Shown here: positions 1 through 8,902 of the stretch, in pieces | Numbering within the stretch: position 1 is the stretch's first letter | Layout: each line of letters opens with the position of its first letter | Source: Puteibacter caeruleilacunae | GTDB taxonomy: Bacteria; Bacteroidota; Bacteroidia; Bacteroidales; Prolixibacteraceae | Direction: 5' to 3' | Assembly (NCBI GenBank): GCA_005217565.1 | Contig: SJCO01000006.1 | Span: forward strand, 232,388-296,387 | Length of the DNA stretch: 64,000 nt | Made by a program: the position numbers and the translations under genes | The notes under the pieces: model-generated | What the model was told of the DNA's origin: nothing | Databases searched by the model: none | What the model saw: the letters and a program-made list of their open reading frames with translations, nothing else

Positions 1-1120
1 CTTCTTTTCTGTATCTTAACTTTAAGCGGTTAGCTTGATAGTCTACAAAGTTAGAGACCGAACTTACCTCAAGCCATCTTTCCTGAGCCGCAGAGTATAC
101 CTCGAAATCGAAAGTTAGGGCAGAAGTAAAACTTAAGTCACCACCACAAAGTCTAAGGATGCGGAAGTTTAAACCTAGTTTTTCAATCAAAGCACTAACG
201 TGAGCAACCATGTCATCAAGAATAGCATATGATTTCTCAGGAGTTGCAATTTGAACAATCTCTACTTTATCGAACTGGTGTAAGCGATTCAATCCACGTA
301 CATCCGATCCGTAAGATCCTGCCTCGCGACGGAAACATGGGCTATATGCTGTGTTCTTGATTGGAAGATCTTTCTCATTAAGAATCACATCTCTATAGAT
401 GTTGGTAACAGGAACCTCAGCAGTAGGAATCATATATAGATTGTCTTCTGTGATATGATACATCTGACCTTCCTTGTCAGGAAGCTGTCCGGTACCAAAT
501 CCTGAGTCTTCATTTACCATTAGTGGAGGCATAACTTCAACATAACCACCATCACGGGCCTGGTCAAGGAAGAAGTTAATCAATGCTCTTTGAAGTCTTG
601 CTCCTTTTCCTTTGTATACAGGGAATCCTGCACCAGTGATTTTATTTCCTAGTTCCCAGTCGATGATGTCATACTTAGTTGCAAGATCCCAGTGAGGAAG
701 TGCATTTTCAGGAAGATTAGGCATTTCTCCATGAGTTGAAACAACCTCATTATCTTCATCACTTTTACCTGCAGGAACAGATTCGTGAGGGATGTTTGGG
801 ATTTGAACTAGTAATTCATTCAATTGAACATCGATGTTACTGAATTCTTGTCCCAGGTCTTTAATATCTTCTTTTAATTGAGCTGTTTTATCTTTAGCAG
901 CATTTGCTTCTTGTACTTTCCCTTGCTTAAAAAGATTACCAATTTCCTTGGAAAGTGAGTTCATTTCTGCTTTTTTCTGATCCAACTCTTGCTGAATCTC
1001 ATTCTTACGAGTGTAGATTGTACATACTTTTTCTACAACCTCCTTGGCATCAAAGTTCTTGACTGCCAGCTTTTCAATCACAAACTCTGGATTGTCTTTT
1101 ATAAATTTTAGACTAAGCAT
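1..1120 (-). CDS. serS: Seryl-tRNA synthetase, 3' end outside the window
   Basis: Class II aminoacyl-tRNA synthetase that charges tRNA-Ser in the cytoplasm. I translated it by hand from the ATG at 1118-1120: it begins MLSLKFIKDNPEF and reads for about 373 codons to the window edge, where the family is usually about 425 residues long, so only the C-terminal tail is missing. The N-terminal long coiled-coil arm that grips tRNA-Ser is visible (residues about 30-105, rich in K, E and Q). It is followed by the catalytic core with the motif 2 region (FRREAGSYGSD). A TACCTTTG box lies 35 bases upstream of the start. It is separated from rpmA upstream by that gene's terminator, so it is probably its own transcript. 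No oddities seen. Identity is secure. Confidence 0.97.
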   Translation of the reverse strand, partial: MLSLKFIKDNPEFVIEKLAVKNFDAKEVVEKVCTIYTRKNEIQQELDQKKAEMNSLSKEIGNLFKQGKVQEANAAKDKTAQLKEDIKDLGQEFSNIDVQLNELLVQIPNIPHESVPAGKSDEDNEVVSTHGEMPNLPENALPHWDLATKYDIIDWELGNKITGAGFPVYKGKGARLQRALINFFLDQARDGGYVEVMPPLMVNEDSGFGTGQLPDKEGQMYHITEDNLYMIPTAEVPVTNIYRDVILNEKDLPIKNTAYSPCFRREAGSYGSDVRGLNRLHQFDKVEIVQIATPEKSYAILDDMVAHVSALIEKLGLNFRILRLCGGDLSFTSALTFDFEVYSAAQERWLEVSSVSNFVDYQANRLKLRYRKE

Positions 1121-1154
1121 TGGTTTTCTTTTTTTCTTAATTTTCAACGAAATG

Positions 1155-1162
1155 CAAAGGTA
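1155..1162 (-). promoter_or_regulatory. Probable serS promoter -7 box
   Basis: On the minus strand this reads TACCTTTG, which matches the Bacteroidota -7 consensus TAnnTTTG. It lies 35 bases before the serS ATG. No clear TTG is seen 19-21 bases further upstream, where the rpmA terminator lies. Confidence 0.5.
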
Positions 1163-1176
1163 ATAAATAAATAAAA

Positions 1177-1207
1177 AAAATCTCCTACTTCAGAAGCAGG
1201 AGATTTT
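1177..1207 (-). terminator. Terminator of rplU-rpmA
   Basis: Near-perfect inverted repeat (arms 1177-1191 and 1193-1207, one mismatch). On the minus strand it is followed by a run of eight T residues. It sits 22 bases past the rpmA stop and before serS. Confidence 0.85.
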
Positions 1208-1229
1208 AATATCGTTGACTGACTGAATA

Positions 1230-1493
1230 TTATTCAGCAGCAAATGGTTCAACAGATACGTAAGACTTGTTATTGCGTTTTTTCTGGAATACCACTTTAC
1301 CATCGATAAGAGCGAATAAAGTATGATCTTTACCCATTCCTACGTTAGTACCAGGGTGGTGTGAAGTACCTCTTTGACGTACTAAAATGTTACCAGCTTT
1401 CGCGTTTTGTCCTCCAAAAATTTTTACCCCAAGTCGTTTACTTTCCGACTCGCGACCGTTCTTCGAACTACCGACTCCTTTTTTATGTGCCAT
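1230..1493 (-). CDS. rpmA: 50S ribosomal protein L27
   Basis: Component of the large ribosomal subunit near the peptidyl-transferase centre. The 87-residue product has the conserved N-terminus [20 protein letters not shown] and the following GGQ[14 protein letters not shown] stretch, at normal family length. It lacks the cleavable N-terminal extension known from Firmicutes. It follows rplU by 22 bases in the usual L21-L27 order and ends at a strong terminator, so the two form a short operon. Identity is certain. Confidence 0.98.
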   Translation of the reverse strand: MAHKKGVGSSKNGRESESKRLGVKIFGGQNAKAGNILVRQRGTSHHPGTNVGMGKDHTLFALIDGKVVFQKKRNNKSYVSVEPFAAE

Positions 1494-1515
1494 GGTAAAT
1501 TTCTTTTAAAGTTTC

Positions 1516-1827
1516 TTAAGCTTCAATTTCTTCAATTAGAATTTGGGTCAAGTACTGACGATGACCATTCTTCTTTTTGTAACCTTTTCTTCTTTTCTTT
1601 TTGAAAACGATTACTTTGTCATCTTTAAGATGATCAAGAACTTTGGCAGTAATTTTAGCACCCTCTACAACAGGAGTACCAACTTTTACTTCACCATTGT
1701 TGTCAACTAAAAGTACTTTTTCAAAATCAATGCTCGAGCCAACTTCGTTCTCTAAACGATGCACGAACAATTTTTTGTCTTTCTCAACTTTAAATTGTTG
1801 TCCAGCGATTTCAACAATTGCGTACAT
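1516..1827 (-). CDS. rplU: 50S ribosomal protein L21
   Basis: Large-subunit protein that binds 23S rRNA. The product starts [19 protein letters not shown], the hallmark L21 N-terminus. Residues about 70-90 ([16 protein letters not shown]) form the conserved basic rRNA-binding stretch. The ATG at 1827 was preferred over a TTG two codons upstream because L21 proteins usually begin at this methionine. That gives 103 residues, the normal length. It is the first gene of the rplU-rpmA operon and has a well-formed promoter about 90 bases upstream. Confidence 0.98.
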   Translation of the reverse strand: MYAIVEIAGQQFKVEKDKKLFVHRLENEVGSSIDFEKVLLVDNNGEVKVGTPVVEGAKITAKVLDHLKDDKVIVFKKKRRKGYKKKNGHRQYLTQILIEEIEA

Positions 1828-1912
1828 ATTCAACTTATTTCAAGTTAATTCCGGAAGGTGGGAAAAAACACATTCTCCACTTAGTCTGACCAACTCGGAA
1901 ATATTCGGAGTG

Positions 1913-1943
1913 CAAAAGTACATAAATTTGCATGATTACCAAA
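1913..1943 (-). promoter_or_regulatory. rplU-rpmA promoter (TTTG-N19-TACTTTTG)
   Basis: On the minus strand TTTG (1940-1943) is followed after 19 bases by TACTTTTG (1913-1920). Both match the Bacteroidota sigma-ABfr consensus with correct spacing. It faces rplU. Confidence 0.8.
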
Positions 1944-2049
1944 GTTTTATGAGAAAAACTGAGAATAATTACCGGTGTATATCCGTTTGATATTGTGCAA
2001 GATGTGTTATATGATTAAAAAATGACCTCCAGAATCAAAAAACAATTGT

Positions 2050-2057
2050 TATATTTG
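2050..2057 (+). promoter_or_regulatory. Probable -7 box for the bifunctional nuclease/nupC operon
   Basis: TATATTTG fits TAnnTTTG and lies 26 bases before the start codon at 2083. The -33 element is not clear. Confidence 0.5.
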
Positions 2058-2082
2058 TTATAATTAACTACAGAATTAGAGT

Positions 2083-2679
2083 ATGAAGAAGATAAGGCTA
2101 AATGTGTTGGGACTTTCTGTTAGTCAAACTCAAACAGGTGCCTACGCATTGGTACTGTCTGAAGATGATGGTGGAAGGCGGATTCCAATTATTATAGGTC
2201 CTGTTGAAGCTCAGGCAATAGCTATTCAGCTGGAGGGATTAAAACCGCCCAGACCATTAACCCATGATTTGTTTCGAAGTGTTGCAAATGCATTTGAAAT
2301 TGTGGTAAGGGAGGTGCTTATTCACAAGCTGGAGGAAGGAATCTTCTTTTCTGAGATTGTTTGTGTACAGCAAGGAAATGAAATGCGTATTGATTCGCGT
2401 ACTTCAGATGCTGTTGCTTTAGCCTTACGCTTTAATTGTCCGATTTATACTACAGATGAAATTATGAGTAAGGCTGGTATTATTATCGAACCAGAAGCTT
2501 CAGAGGAAGATCCTGTTGTAGATATGGAGCCTGAACTGAAAATCTCTTCAGGAGATAGTTTGGAAGAATATTCTGAGTTTAGTGTTCCTGAGCTGCAAGA
2601 GTTGCTTAATGAAGCTATTGAGAGTGAGGATTATGAACGGGCTTCACAAATTCGGGACGAAATAGATAAGCGAAAATAA
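2083..2679 (+). CDS. Bifunctional nuclease family protein (BFN/DUF151) with C-terminal UVR motif
   Basis: The N-terminal ~135 residues match the BFN/DUF151 family: KIRLNVLGLSVSQTQTGAYALVLSE, then GPVEAQAIAIQLEG and RPLTHDL, then the family-typical IDSRTSDAVALALR. The last ~40 residues (VPELQELLNEAIESEDYERASQIRDEID) form a UVR/UvrB-UvrC interaction helix pair. This architecture is common in Bacteroidota. Plant members have been described as DNases/RNases; the role of the bacterial members is poorly defined. The 198-residue protein is cytosolic. It is followed after 25 bases by nupC, so the two are probably co-transcribed. Confidence 0.9.
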   Translation: MKKIRLNVLGLSVSQTQTGAYALVLSEDDGGRRIPIIIGPVEAQAIAIQLEGLKPPRPLTHDLFRSVANAFEIVVREVLIHKLEEGIFFSEIVCVQQGNEMRIDSRTSDAVALALRFNCPIYTTDEIMSKAGIIIEPEASEEDPVVDMEPELKISSGDSLEEYSEFSVPELQELLNEAIESEDYERASQIRDEIDKRK

Positions 2680-2704
2680 CTAATCGACTAACATATTAGA
2701 CAAG

Positions 2705-4183
2705 ATGAGGCAAATTCTGATCGTTGTAGGATTAGTGATTTGTATGTTGTTTATATCTTCTGAGCTAAGTGCTCAAGTTGCAGATTCAATACAGATTTTA
2801 GAGAACACACAAGTATCAAATAGTGATGCGGGCAATTTAATTGTTGCTAACACGCAAGGTAATACTGGATCATCATCCTGGAGTTTTAATCTTTTATCAA
2901 TACTAAGAGGACTTCTTGGGATGGTTGCTTTAATTGCAATTGCCTGGGTGTTTAGTATGAATAGGAGAGCTGTAAATTGGCGACTGGTAGCGGTTGGATT
3001 CGGTCTCCAAGTTATTTTAGCGATAGGAGTATTGCAAGTAGAGTTTGTCCAGATGTTTTTCGAATTTGTTGGAAAACTGTTTAATCTGGTTCTTGATTTT
3101 ACCAAGGAGGGAACAACATTTTTGTTTAAACCGTTAGGTGGCGATAAAATAGCTTCACCTTTAATGTCGTTTGCGATAGTTGTTCTACCTACGATGATAT
3201 TTTTCTCTGCATTAACGTCTGTGTTGTTCTATTTTGGTATTATTCAAAAGATAATAAGTGCGATGGCATGGATTATGATTCGGTTGCTGCGCTTGTCGGG
3301 AGCTGAAAGTTTATCTGTTGCAGGTAATATTTTTCTAGGTCAGACTGAGTCTCCATTATTGGTTAAAGCTTATCTGGAAAAGATGAGTAAATCTGAAATT
3401 CTTTTGGTCATGTCGGGCGGGATGGCAACCTTAGCAGGAGGAGTCTTGGCCGTTTATATATCAGTGTTAGGAGGAGATGATCCAGCTCAGCGATTGTTGT
3501 TTGCAAAGCATTTGTTAGCCGCATCAGTTATGGCTGCTCCAGGGGTAGTTGTTATATCCAAGGTATTGTGCCCCCAAACGGAAGCTATCGATAAAAATGT
3601 TGATGTATCTCAAGAGGTGATCGGGGAGAATATATTAGATGCAATTTCAAATGGAACTACTCAAGGTTTGAAACTTGCTGTGAATGTTGCTGCGATGTTG
3701 TTAAGCTTTATAGCATTTATTGCTCTCGTAAATTACGTGCTCTTAAAGATAGGGATGTGGACTTCTTTGAATGATATTATTGCTAGTGCAACAGTAGGAC
3801 AATACAATGAATTGTCGTTACAGCTTATTTTAGGTTATGTCTTTGCTCCTGTGATGTGGCTAATAGGTGTTGCGTCGGAAGATGTAACATTAGTTGGTCG
3901 CGTGCTAGGAGAAAAGATTATTCTAACCGAATTCATAGGATACATTAGTCTTGCAGATTTAAAAAATGCAGGAGCTTTAGCACATGAAAAATCTGTGATT
4001 ATGGCTACCTATATGCTGTGTGGATTTGCTAATTTCGCCTCCATAGGAATTCAGATCGGAGGCATAGGATCATTGGCTCCTGGGAAAAAAGTTTTATTGT
4101 CACAATTTGGAATGAGGGCACTCTTGGCAGGAACTCTGGCATCGCTAATGTCGGCAGCTATTGTTGGAATGATCATGGGATAG
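2705..4183 (+). CDS. nupC: Concentrative nucleoside transporter (NupC/CNT family)
   Basis: Ion-coupled importer of nucleosides in the inner membrane. The 492-residue protein has the CNT core: an N-terminal membrane pair (about 70-120) and a large C-terminal membrane domain with the family stretches GNIFLGQTESPLLVKAYL (about 208-225) and VASEDVTLVGRVLGEKI. The first ~25 residues look like a cleavable signal peptide (ending SELSAQ) followed by a polar stretch before the first core helix. This extension is absent from the E. coli protein but frequent in Bacteroidota homologues. It follows the bifunctional nuclease gene and lies upstream of thyA, which fits nucleotide salvage. Substrate preference cannot be read from the sequence. 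Confidence 0.92.
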   Translation: MRQILIVVGLVICMLFISSELSAQVADSIQILENTQVSNSDAGNLIVANTQGNTGSSSWSFNLLSILRGLLGMVALIAIAWVFSMNRRAVNWRLVAVGFGLQVILAIGVLQVEFVQMFFEFVGKLFNLVLDFTKEGTTFLFKPLGGDKIASPLMSFAIVVLPTMIFFSALTSVLFYFGIIQKIISAMAWIMIRLLRLSGAESLSVAGNIFLGQTESPLLVKAYLEKMSKSEILLVMSGGMATLAGGVLAVYISVLGGDDPAQRLLFAKHLLAASVMAAPGVVVISKVLCPQTEAIDKNVDVSQEVIGENILDAISNGTTQGLKLAVNVAAMLLSFIAFIALVNYVLLKIGMWTSLNDIIASATVGQYNELSLQLILGYVFAPVMWLIGVASEDVTLVGRVLGEKIILTEFIGYISLADLKNAGALAHEKSVIMATYMLCGFANFASIGIQIGGIGSLAPGKKVLLSQFGMRALLAGTLASLMSAAIVGMIMG

Positions 4184-4354
4184 ATTGGTGAGAAATGTTT
4201 TGATGTTTAGTTTCTTGTCAGCAGATTAATTCGCATATTTGTGCGATGATTTAAGAAATAAGGACTTGGTTAAATTGGATGTTGAGGTGAAACTTCTCAG
4301 GATTCAGTGTCTGCCTGATCTTGGATCAAATAATTAAAATAATTGTTATAACAG

Positions 4355-5149
4355 ATGAAGCAATATAAGGATCTACTGCAACATATTCTTGATAACGGTA
4401 CACAAAAAGGTGATCGTACTGGAACAGGAACGATTAGTACTTTTGGGTATCAAATGCGATTTAATCTTGAGGAAGGTTTCCCTGTGGTGACCACTAAAAA
4501 ATTGCATTTAAAATCAATCATTCATGAGCTATTGTGGTTTTTGAATGGTGATACCAATGTAAAGTATTTGCAGGATAATGGTGTGCGCATCTGGAATGAG
4601 TGGGCCAATGAGGATGGCGATTTGGGGCATATCTATGGTTATCAGTGGCGCAGTTGGCCAACACCTGAAGGGGGGCATGTTGATCAGATTTCAGAATTAA
4701 TTGAACAGATAAAAACAAATCCTGATTCTCGACGATTGATCGTGAGTGCATGGAATGTTGGTGAGTTGGATAAAATGAACCTACCTCCTTGTCACTTGTT
4801 GTTTCAGTTTTACGTGAGCGATGGACGTTTGTCATGTCAGCTTTATCAGCGTAGTGCTGATACATTTTTAGGAGTGCCATTTAATATCGCATCATATGCC
4901 TTGTTGACTATGATGATGGCACAGGTGACAGGCTTGAAACCTGGAGATTTTGTACATACGTTTGGAGATGTACATATTTATAATGATCATCTGGAGCAGG
5001 TAAAACTTCAGTTGAGCAGGGAGCCATATAAACTTCCTCAAATGAAGATCAATCCAGATGTGAAAAGTATCTTCGATTTCAAATATGAGGATTTTGAATT
5101 GGTGAACTATGAAGCACACCCTCATATCAAGGGGAAGGTGTCGGTTTAA
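4355..5149 (+). CDS. thyA: Thymidylate synthase
   Basis: Converts dUMP to dTMP using 5,10-methylene-tetrahydrofolate and releases dihydrofolate. At 264 residues it has the same length as the E. coli enzyme. The catalytic cysteine is C146 in [10 protein letters not shown], and the phosphate-binding arginines lie in GDRTGTG (residue ~21) and [12 protein letters not shown] (126-127). The gene is immediately followed by dihydrofolate reductase, which regenerates tetrahydrofolate; the stop codon abuts the next reading frame. This is the classical thyA-folA pair. No irregularities. Confidence 0.98.
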   Translation: MKQYKDLLQHILDNGTQKGDRTGTGTISTFGYQMRFNLEEGFPVVTTKKLHLKSIIHELLWFLNGDTNVKYLQDNGVRIWNEWANEDGDLGHIYGYQWRSWPTPEGGHVDQISELIEQIKTNPDSRRLIVSAWNVGELDKMNLPPCHLLFQFYVSDGRLSCQLYQRSADTFLGVPFNIASYALLTMMMAQVTGLKPGDFVHTFGDVHIYNDHLEQVKLQLSREPYKLPQMKINPDVKSIFDFKYEDFELVNYEAHPHIKGKVSV

Positions 5150-5167
5150 TTGACTAAACAGAAAGAT

Positions 5168-5662
5168 ATGATTCAGGAAAATATTTCAATAATTGTAGCT
5201 GTGGCAAAGAACTTTGCTATCGGGAAGAATAATGATTTATTATTTCATTTACCTAACGACTTAAAGCGATTTAAAGCTATTACAACCGGACATCCTGTTA
5301 TAATGGGAAGAAATACTTTGTTATCGTTACCAAAGTGGCCTCTACCTAATCGCACAAACATTGTAATCAGTGATAATCCAGAAGATAATTTTGAAGGATG
5401 TGTGATGGTTGATTCAATTGAGGCAGCAATTGAGGCGGTTAAGGATGAGTCTGAAGCTTTTGTTATGGGTGGAGGAATGATCTATCGTCAATTCTATCCA
5501 ATTGCTGGAAAATTATATCTGACTTGGGTTGAGAAGGAATTTGAAGCAGATGTATTCTTCCCTGAGATTGATTTTGCAGAATGGACGGAATCAGCAAGAG
5601 AAGATTTGCATGATGAGAAGAATGACTTTGATTACGCTTATGTTGATCTTGTAAGAAAATAA
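5168..5662 (+). CDS. folA: Dihydrofolate reductase
   Basis: NADPH-dependent reduction of dihydrofolate to tetrahydrofolate. Conserved features: ISIIVAVAKNFAIGKNNDLLFHLPNDLKRFK (substrate acid in PNDLKRFK), GHPVIMGRNT (NADPH contact) and VMGGGMIYRQF. The ATG at 5168 gives 164 residues and starts close to the first strand as usual. An in-frame TTG at 5150, directly after the thyA stop, would add six residues; translational coupling from there cannot be excluded. It forms an operon with thyA and ends at a strong hairpin. Confidence 0.96.
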   Translation: MIQENISIIVAVAKNFAIGKNNDLLFHLPNDLKRFKAITTGHPVIMGRNTLLSLPKWPLPNRTNIVISDNPEDNFEGCVMVDSIEAAIEAVKDESEAFVMGGGMIYRQFYPIAGKLYLTWVEKEFEADVFFPEIDFAEWTESAREDLHDEKNDFDYAYVDLVRK

Positions 5663-5704
5663 TTAGTTAATAAGGATGTCTGATAGGGCATTAAGACAAT
5701 ATAT

Positions 5705-5738
5705 AAAGGGCAGATTGGTTGAGACTAATCTGCCCTTT
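5705..5738. terminator. Bidirectional terminator between folA and the sulfatase gene
   Basis: Arms AAAGGGCAGATT (5705-5716) and AATCTGCCCTTT (5727-5738) pair perfectly, and A/T runs flank both sides. It serves the convergent folA (+) and sulfatase (-) genes. Confidence 0.85.
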
Positions 5739-5743
5739 CGCTT

Positions 5744-7252
5744 TTATTTCGAGAAGTAATTCGGATATTCCCACTTGAAATTTTTGTCACGCTTGTAGCT
5801 ATGATTTGGATAGACCTCATTAATCCGGTCTACTTCCTTTGTAAACATGTCTAGTTTCTTTGGATCGGCAAATGGATCATTTGTCGTTAATTGCCATGTT
5901 GTTAATTTGCTTTTTAGTTGCTCTAAAGTGGAGGCGTATTGTGGATCATTAGCTAGATTCTTCCACTCCAGGGGATCATTATCTAAATCATAAAGCTCAT
6001 ACTCTGGTGGATTTTTCCAGGTTTTATAGGCATTTTTAATTTGATCGCTGGCATTTGTTATCTCCGATGGTTGTGTGCCAGCTGCAAAATGTCCTTGTTT
6101 ACTCAGGTAGAAGTGATAATGTGGATTATCTCTATCTTGTAAGATGTTGTGAATTAGTTTGAATCGTTCGGTACGAACGCTCCTTCTTGGGTAGTACATT
6201 AAAGATGAGGCACCAGCTCCTCCAGCATATACAGCATCTCTCCAGTTCTTTTTATAGGAGGTGTTAGCAACCTCCAGAAGTGACTTTCCTGGTAAGCTGT
6301 TTGATCCTTGAATATTGGCAGCATCAAGTATGGTTGGAACGATATCAATTGTTGAAATTAGGTTGTTGTTGATGGTGCCTGCTTTGATTTGTCCTTCCCA
6401 TTGCATTATAAAAGGAATGCGCAGAGCAGCTTCGTAGTTGCTGCATTTACCTCTGGAGAATTGAGCTCCGTGATCACCTAGGTAGATGATTAGGGTATTG
6501 TCTAATTTGTTGGCTTTCTCAAGTTTTGTCAAAAGCATACCAATCGATTCATCCAGACGATTCATGCAATTGTAATAATTGGCAGTAAACTCACGAAGCC
6601 TTTTGCTATCAGCTCCTGTAAAATCGATTGTGTGTTCAAGATCTTCTGAGGATATAGGCTTGGCAGGCATTCCCTGAACTTGTTTTTGAACAGGGAAATG
6701 TGCATCAGGGAAATTTACCATTAAGAAGAATGGTTGATCTGATTGGGTTGTAAATTTCTCTGCTTCTATAGCATATTGGGGAAGATCTTTCTTCGCAAAA
6801 TTGGAACCTTTAATTGGATGAAAGTCGAATGGAATTGCCGCTTCTGGATTTACATGTATTTTACCCAGGCATCCTGTTCTGTAGCCATGCTGCTTTAAAA
6901 TTCTAGGTAGTGTTTCAAAGTTCTTGTACATTCGGTACTTGTGGGTAGCAAGACCTATCTGTCCATTCTGATGTGGATATAATCCTGTGAAAATGGTACT
7001 TCTCGAAGGACTGCAAACAGAATAAGTTACAGAGGCTTTGTTGAACATCACACCATGGTTGGCAAGCTGATCTAGATTTGGAGTAGTAACATCTTTATTT
7101 CCATAACATCCTAAATCAGGACCGTTGTCTTCAGAGACAATTAGTAGAATGTTAGGTTGAACTTGCTGTGTGGTAGTTGATGTGCAGCTACTGGTTGCAG
7201 AAGCAAGTAATGCTAAGCCGAATGTGGTTAATGAAGAGATTTTTCGAAGCAT
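5744..7252 (-). CDS. S1-family sulfatase, probable lipoprotein
   Basis: Hydrolyses sulfate esters, most likely on a glycan. The 502-residue protein begins with a lipoprotein-like signal peptide (possible lipobox Cys23). It then has the arylsulfatase fold: NILLIVSEDNGPDLGCYG (metal-binding Asp residues, about 34-51), the formylglycine signature CSPSR with Cys80 as the residue to be oxidised, YLGDHGAQFSRGK and a C-terminal YELYDLDNDPLEW block. Formylglycine formation in the anaerobic Bacteroidota is done by anSME, and no such gene lies nearby. No SusCD pair or other sulfatase is adjacent, so the substrate is unknown. Identity of the family is secure. Confidence 0.93.
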   Translation of the reverse strand: MLRKISSLTTFGLALLASATSSCTSTTTQQVQPNILLIVSEDNGPDLGCYGNKDVTTPNLDQLANHGVMFNKASVTYSVCSPSRSTIFTGLYPHQNGQIGLATHKYRMYKNFETLPRILKQHGYRTGCLGKIHVNPEAAIPFDFHPIKGSNFAKKDLPQYAIEAEKFTTQSDQPFFLMVNFPDAHFPVQKQVQGMPAKPISSEDLEHTIDFTGADSKRLREFTANYYNCMNRLDESIGMLLTKLEKANKLDNTLIIYLGDHGAQFSRGKCSNYEAALRIPFIMQWEGQIKAGTINNNLISTIDIVPTILDAANIQGSNSLPGKSLLEVANTSYKKNWRDAVYAGGAGASSLMYYPRRSVRTERFKLIHNILQDRDNPHYHFYLSKQGHFAAGTQPSEITNASDQIKNAYKTWKNPPEYELYDLDNDPLEWKNLANDPQYASTLEQLKSKLTTWQLTTNDPFADPKKLDMFTKEVDRINEVYPNHSYKRDKNFKWEYPNYFSK

Positions 7253-7346
7253 ATCTTTATCTAAATTTACACATGTTTATACGCTACAAATATGTGTTGA
7301 TAATGTCGGTCTGATAGGGCAAAGATCTTTCGAAATAGGGGTATTA

Positions 7347-8129
7347 TTAGTCCGTTTGAATGATTCTAATTGCATTGTTTAATGTCTGTTTCTGTTTGGT
7401 TAGTAATTTATGCTTCACCTCTCTGAATTGTTGACTGCTGATTAATTTTTTATGCTTATTAAGAAAATAAAAAGTGGAGATTCGTTCGTCAAGAACAATC
7501 CAGTCGTGCCAGTTGCCTAATAATGTTTCGATATTCTTAAGTGTCTTTGGGGATTTTACAGACGAAATATCTTCCGTCTTGAGATTGAAGATTCGAAGAA
7601 TATAGAAAAGTTGTTTGATGTCTCTTCTTAATTGATGAAAATCGTCGTAACAGGTAATGTCGTTGAATTGAGATTTGATATCTTCAGATAGTTTAAGGAT
7701 ATACGATGTGATTGTTTTATTGAGTTTTTTTAATTTATATTCTTGAAGTTTCGGAGCAAGAAGAGTGGAGGTTTTTATGATGTTCGTAAATATGATATTT
7801 TGTGCTACAGAACAAGTATTCAATTCTTCCAGGAATAGAGAAGAGAACTTTTTAGGTTTGTTTTTTACCGTTTCCCATAGGTTTTGCTTTATGTGCAGAT
7901 CCCGAAGGGCTCCAGAAGACTTGAAGATCTGTTTTATATGCAGAGAATTAAGTTTTTGTTTCTGATTTAAGGCAAATTCAAGGAACCGATTTAAGGCACT
8001 TAGTTTTTTACAGCATAATCTGAATTGATGTAAATCTTCAGCAACTCCATCTTTTTGATAAAGCTCAAGATATCTGATTTGATCTTTTTGAAGCTCATAG
8101 ACGTATGTCGACAATTCAGCGCTCTTCAT
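7347..8129 (-). CDS. CHAD domain protein
   Basis: An all-helical protein of 260 residues with the CHAD repeat signatures: LHQFRLCCKKLSALNRF (about 33-49) and FHQLRRDIKQLFYILRIF in the second half. Each has the conserved His and basic residues. CHAD domains are known to bind inorganic polyphosphate. No CYTH/triphosphatase domain is fused and no polyphosphate kinase is nearby, so the partner is not evident. The gene stands alone between the sulfatase and tsaC. Confidence 0.85.
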   Translation of the reverse strand: MKSAELSTYVYELQKDQIRYLELYQKDGVAEDLHQFRLCCKKLSALNRFLEFALNQKQKLNSLHIKQIFKSSGALRDLHIKQNLWETVKNKPKKFSSLFLEELNTCSVAQNIIFTNIIKTSTLLAPKLQEYKLKKLNKTITSYILKLSEDIKSQFNDITCYDDFHQLRRDIKQLFYILRIFNLKTEDISSVKSPKTLKNIETLLGNWHDWIVLDERISTFYFLNKHKKLISSQQFREVKHKLLTKQKQTLNNAIRIIQTD

Positions 8130-8261
8130 CCTTGTGAGATTTTCAGATTAATAGAACTTGTTGATTCTTGAAATCGACGATTTTTTTTCAAGTTACGATT
8201 GCTTATCGGGTTGTCCAAATTTTAAGTGGTTGTTTTGTGAATAGGATTTCTTGTAAAATTG

Positions 8262-8269
8262 TATTTTTG
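8262..8269 (+). promoter_or_regulatory. Probable tsaC -7 box
   Basis: TATTTTTG fits TAnnTTTG and lies 29 bases before the tsaC start. No TTG is seen at the right distance upstream. Confidence 0.4.
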
Positions 8270-8297
8270 TGGAGGTTAACAACAGAATTATAATCGT

Positions 8298-8870
8298 ATG
8301 TCGACATTAAGAGAGGAAATACAAAAAGCAACCGAAGTATTGCAGCAAGGAGGGATTATCCTTTATCCTACGGATACCATATGGGGAATCGGTTGTGATG
8401 CGACCAATGCCGAAGCAGTGAAGCGAATTTATGAGATTAAGCAGAGAGAAGACTCAAAGAGTATGTTGGTGTTAATGAATAATCCCAATATGATTGAGCG
8501 TTTTGTGGAAGAAGTTCCTGAGGTGGCGTGGGATTTATTGGATGTAGCAGATAAGCCAATGACGATTATATATCCTGGGGCAAAGAATTTTGCTGCTAAT
8601 TTAGTTGCTGAAGATAGAAGCATTGGAATTAGGTTAACAGAGGAAGCTTTTTCTTCCGGACTGTTAAGTAGATTTAGAAAGCCAATTGTATCTACTTCTG
8701 CTAATATTAGCGGTGAACCATCTCCAAAGAATTTTGGGGAAATAAGCGAAGAGATTAAAGGTCTCGTTGATTATGTGGTTGATTTTAGAAGAGACGAAGT
8801 GAGTAATCCTGCTCCATCAAGTATTTTGAAGCTAGGAGTTGGAGGGGAGATTCAAATCTTAAGGAAATAA
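8298..8870 (+). CDS. tsaC: L-threonylcarbamoyladenylate synthase (YrdC/Sua5 family)
   Basis: Makes threonylcarbamoyl-AMP from threonine, bicarbonate and ATP for t6A37 modification of ANN-decoding tRNAs. The 190-residue single-domain protein shows the YrdC hallmarks: GGIILYPTDTIWGIGCDA (about 18-35), KQREDSKSMLVLM and the C-terminal STSANISGEPSPKNF. It lacks the extra Sua5 domain, which fits the TsaC type. It could also be a YciO paralogue, which is of similar length; the Lys-Arg and SxN motifs favour true YrdC. It ends at a bidirectional terminator. Confidence 0.88.
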   Translation: MSTLREEIQKATEVLQQGGIILYPTDTIWGIGCDATNAEAVKRIYEIKQREDSKSMLVLMNNPNMIERFVEEVPEVAWDLLDVADKPMTIIYPGAKNFAANLVAEDRSIGIRLTEEAFSSGLLSRFRKPIVSTSANISGEPSPKNFGEISEEIKGLVDYVVDFRRDEVSNPAPSSILKLGVGGEIQILRK

Positions 8871-8899
8871 AAAAAGGATGGTTAATACCATCCTTTTTT
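8870..8899. terminator. Bidirectional terminator between tsaC and the GIN-domain gene
   Basis: AAAAAAGGATGGT (8870-8882) pairs with ACCATCCTTTTTT (8887-8899). A short loop and A/T flanks make it work for both convergent genes. Confidence 0.85.
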
Positions 8900-8902
8900 G
8901 TT

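Noticed and set aside
1407-1990. Plus-strand open frames opposite rpmA and rplU
   Set aside because: They are antisense to certain ribosomal protein genes, have no known features and no promoter.
4231-4246. Dyad TCGCA-N6-TGCGA between nupC and thyA
   Set aside because: Only five-base arms and no T run. The overlapping CATATTTG differs from the -7 consensus.
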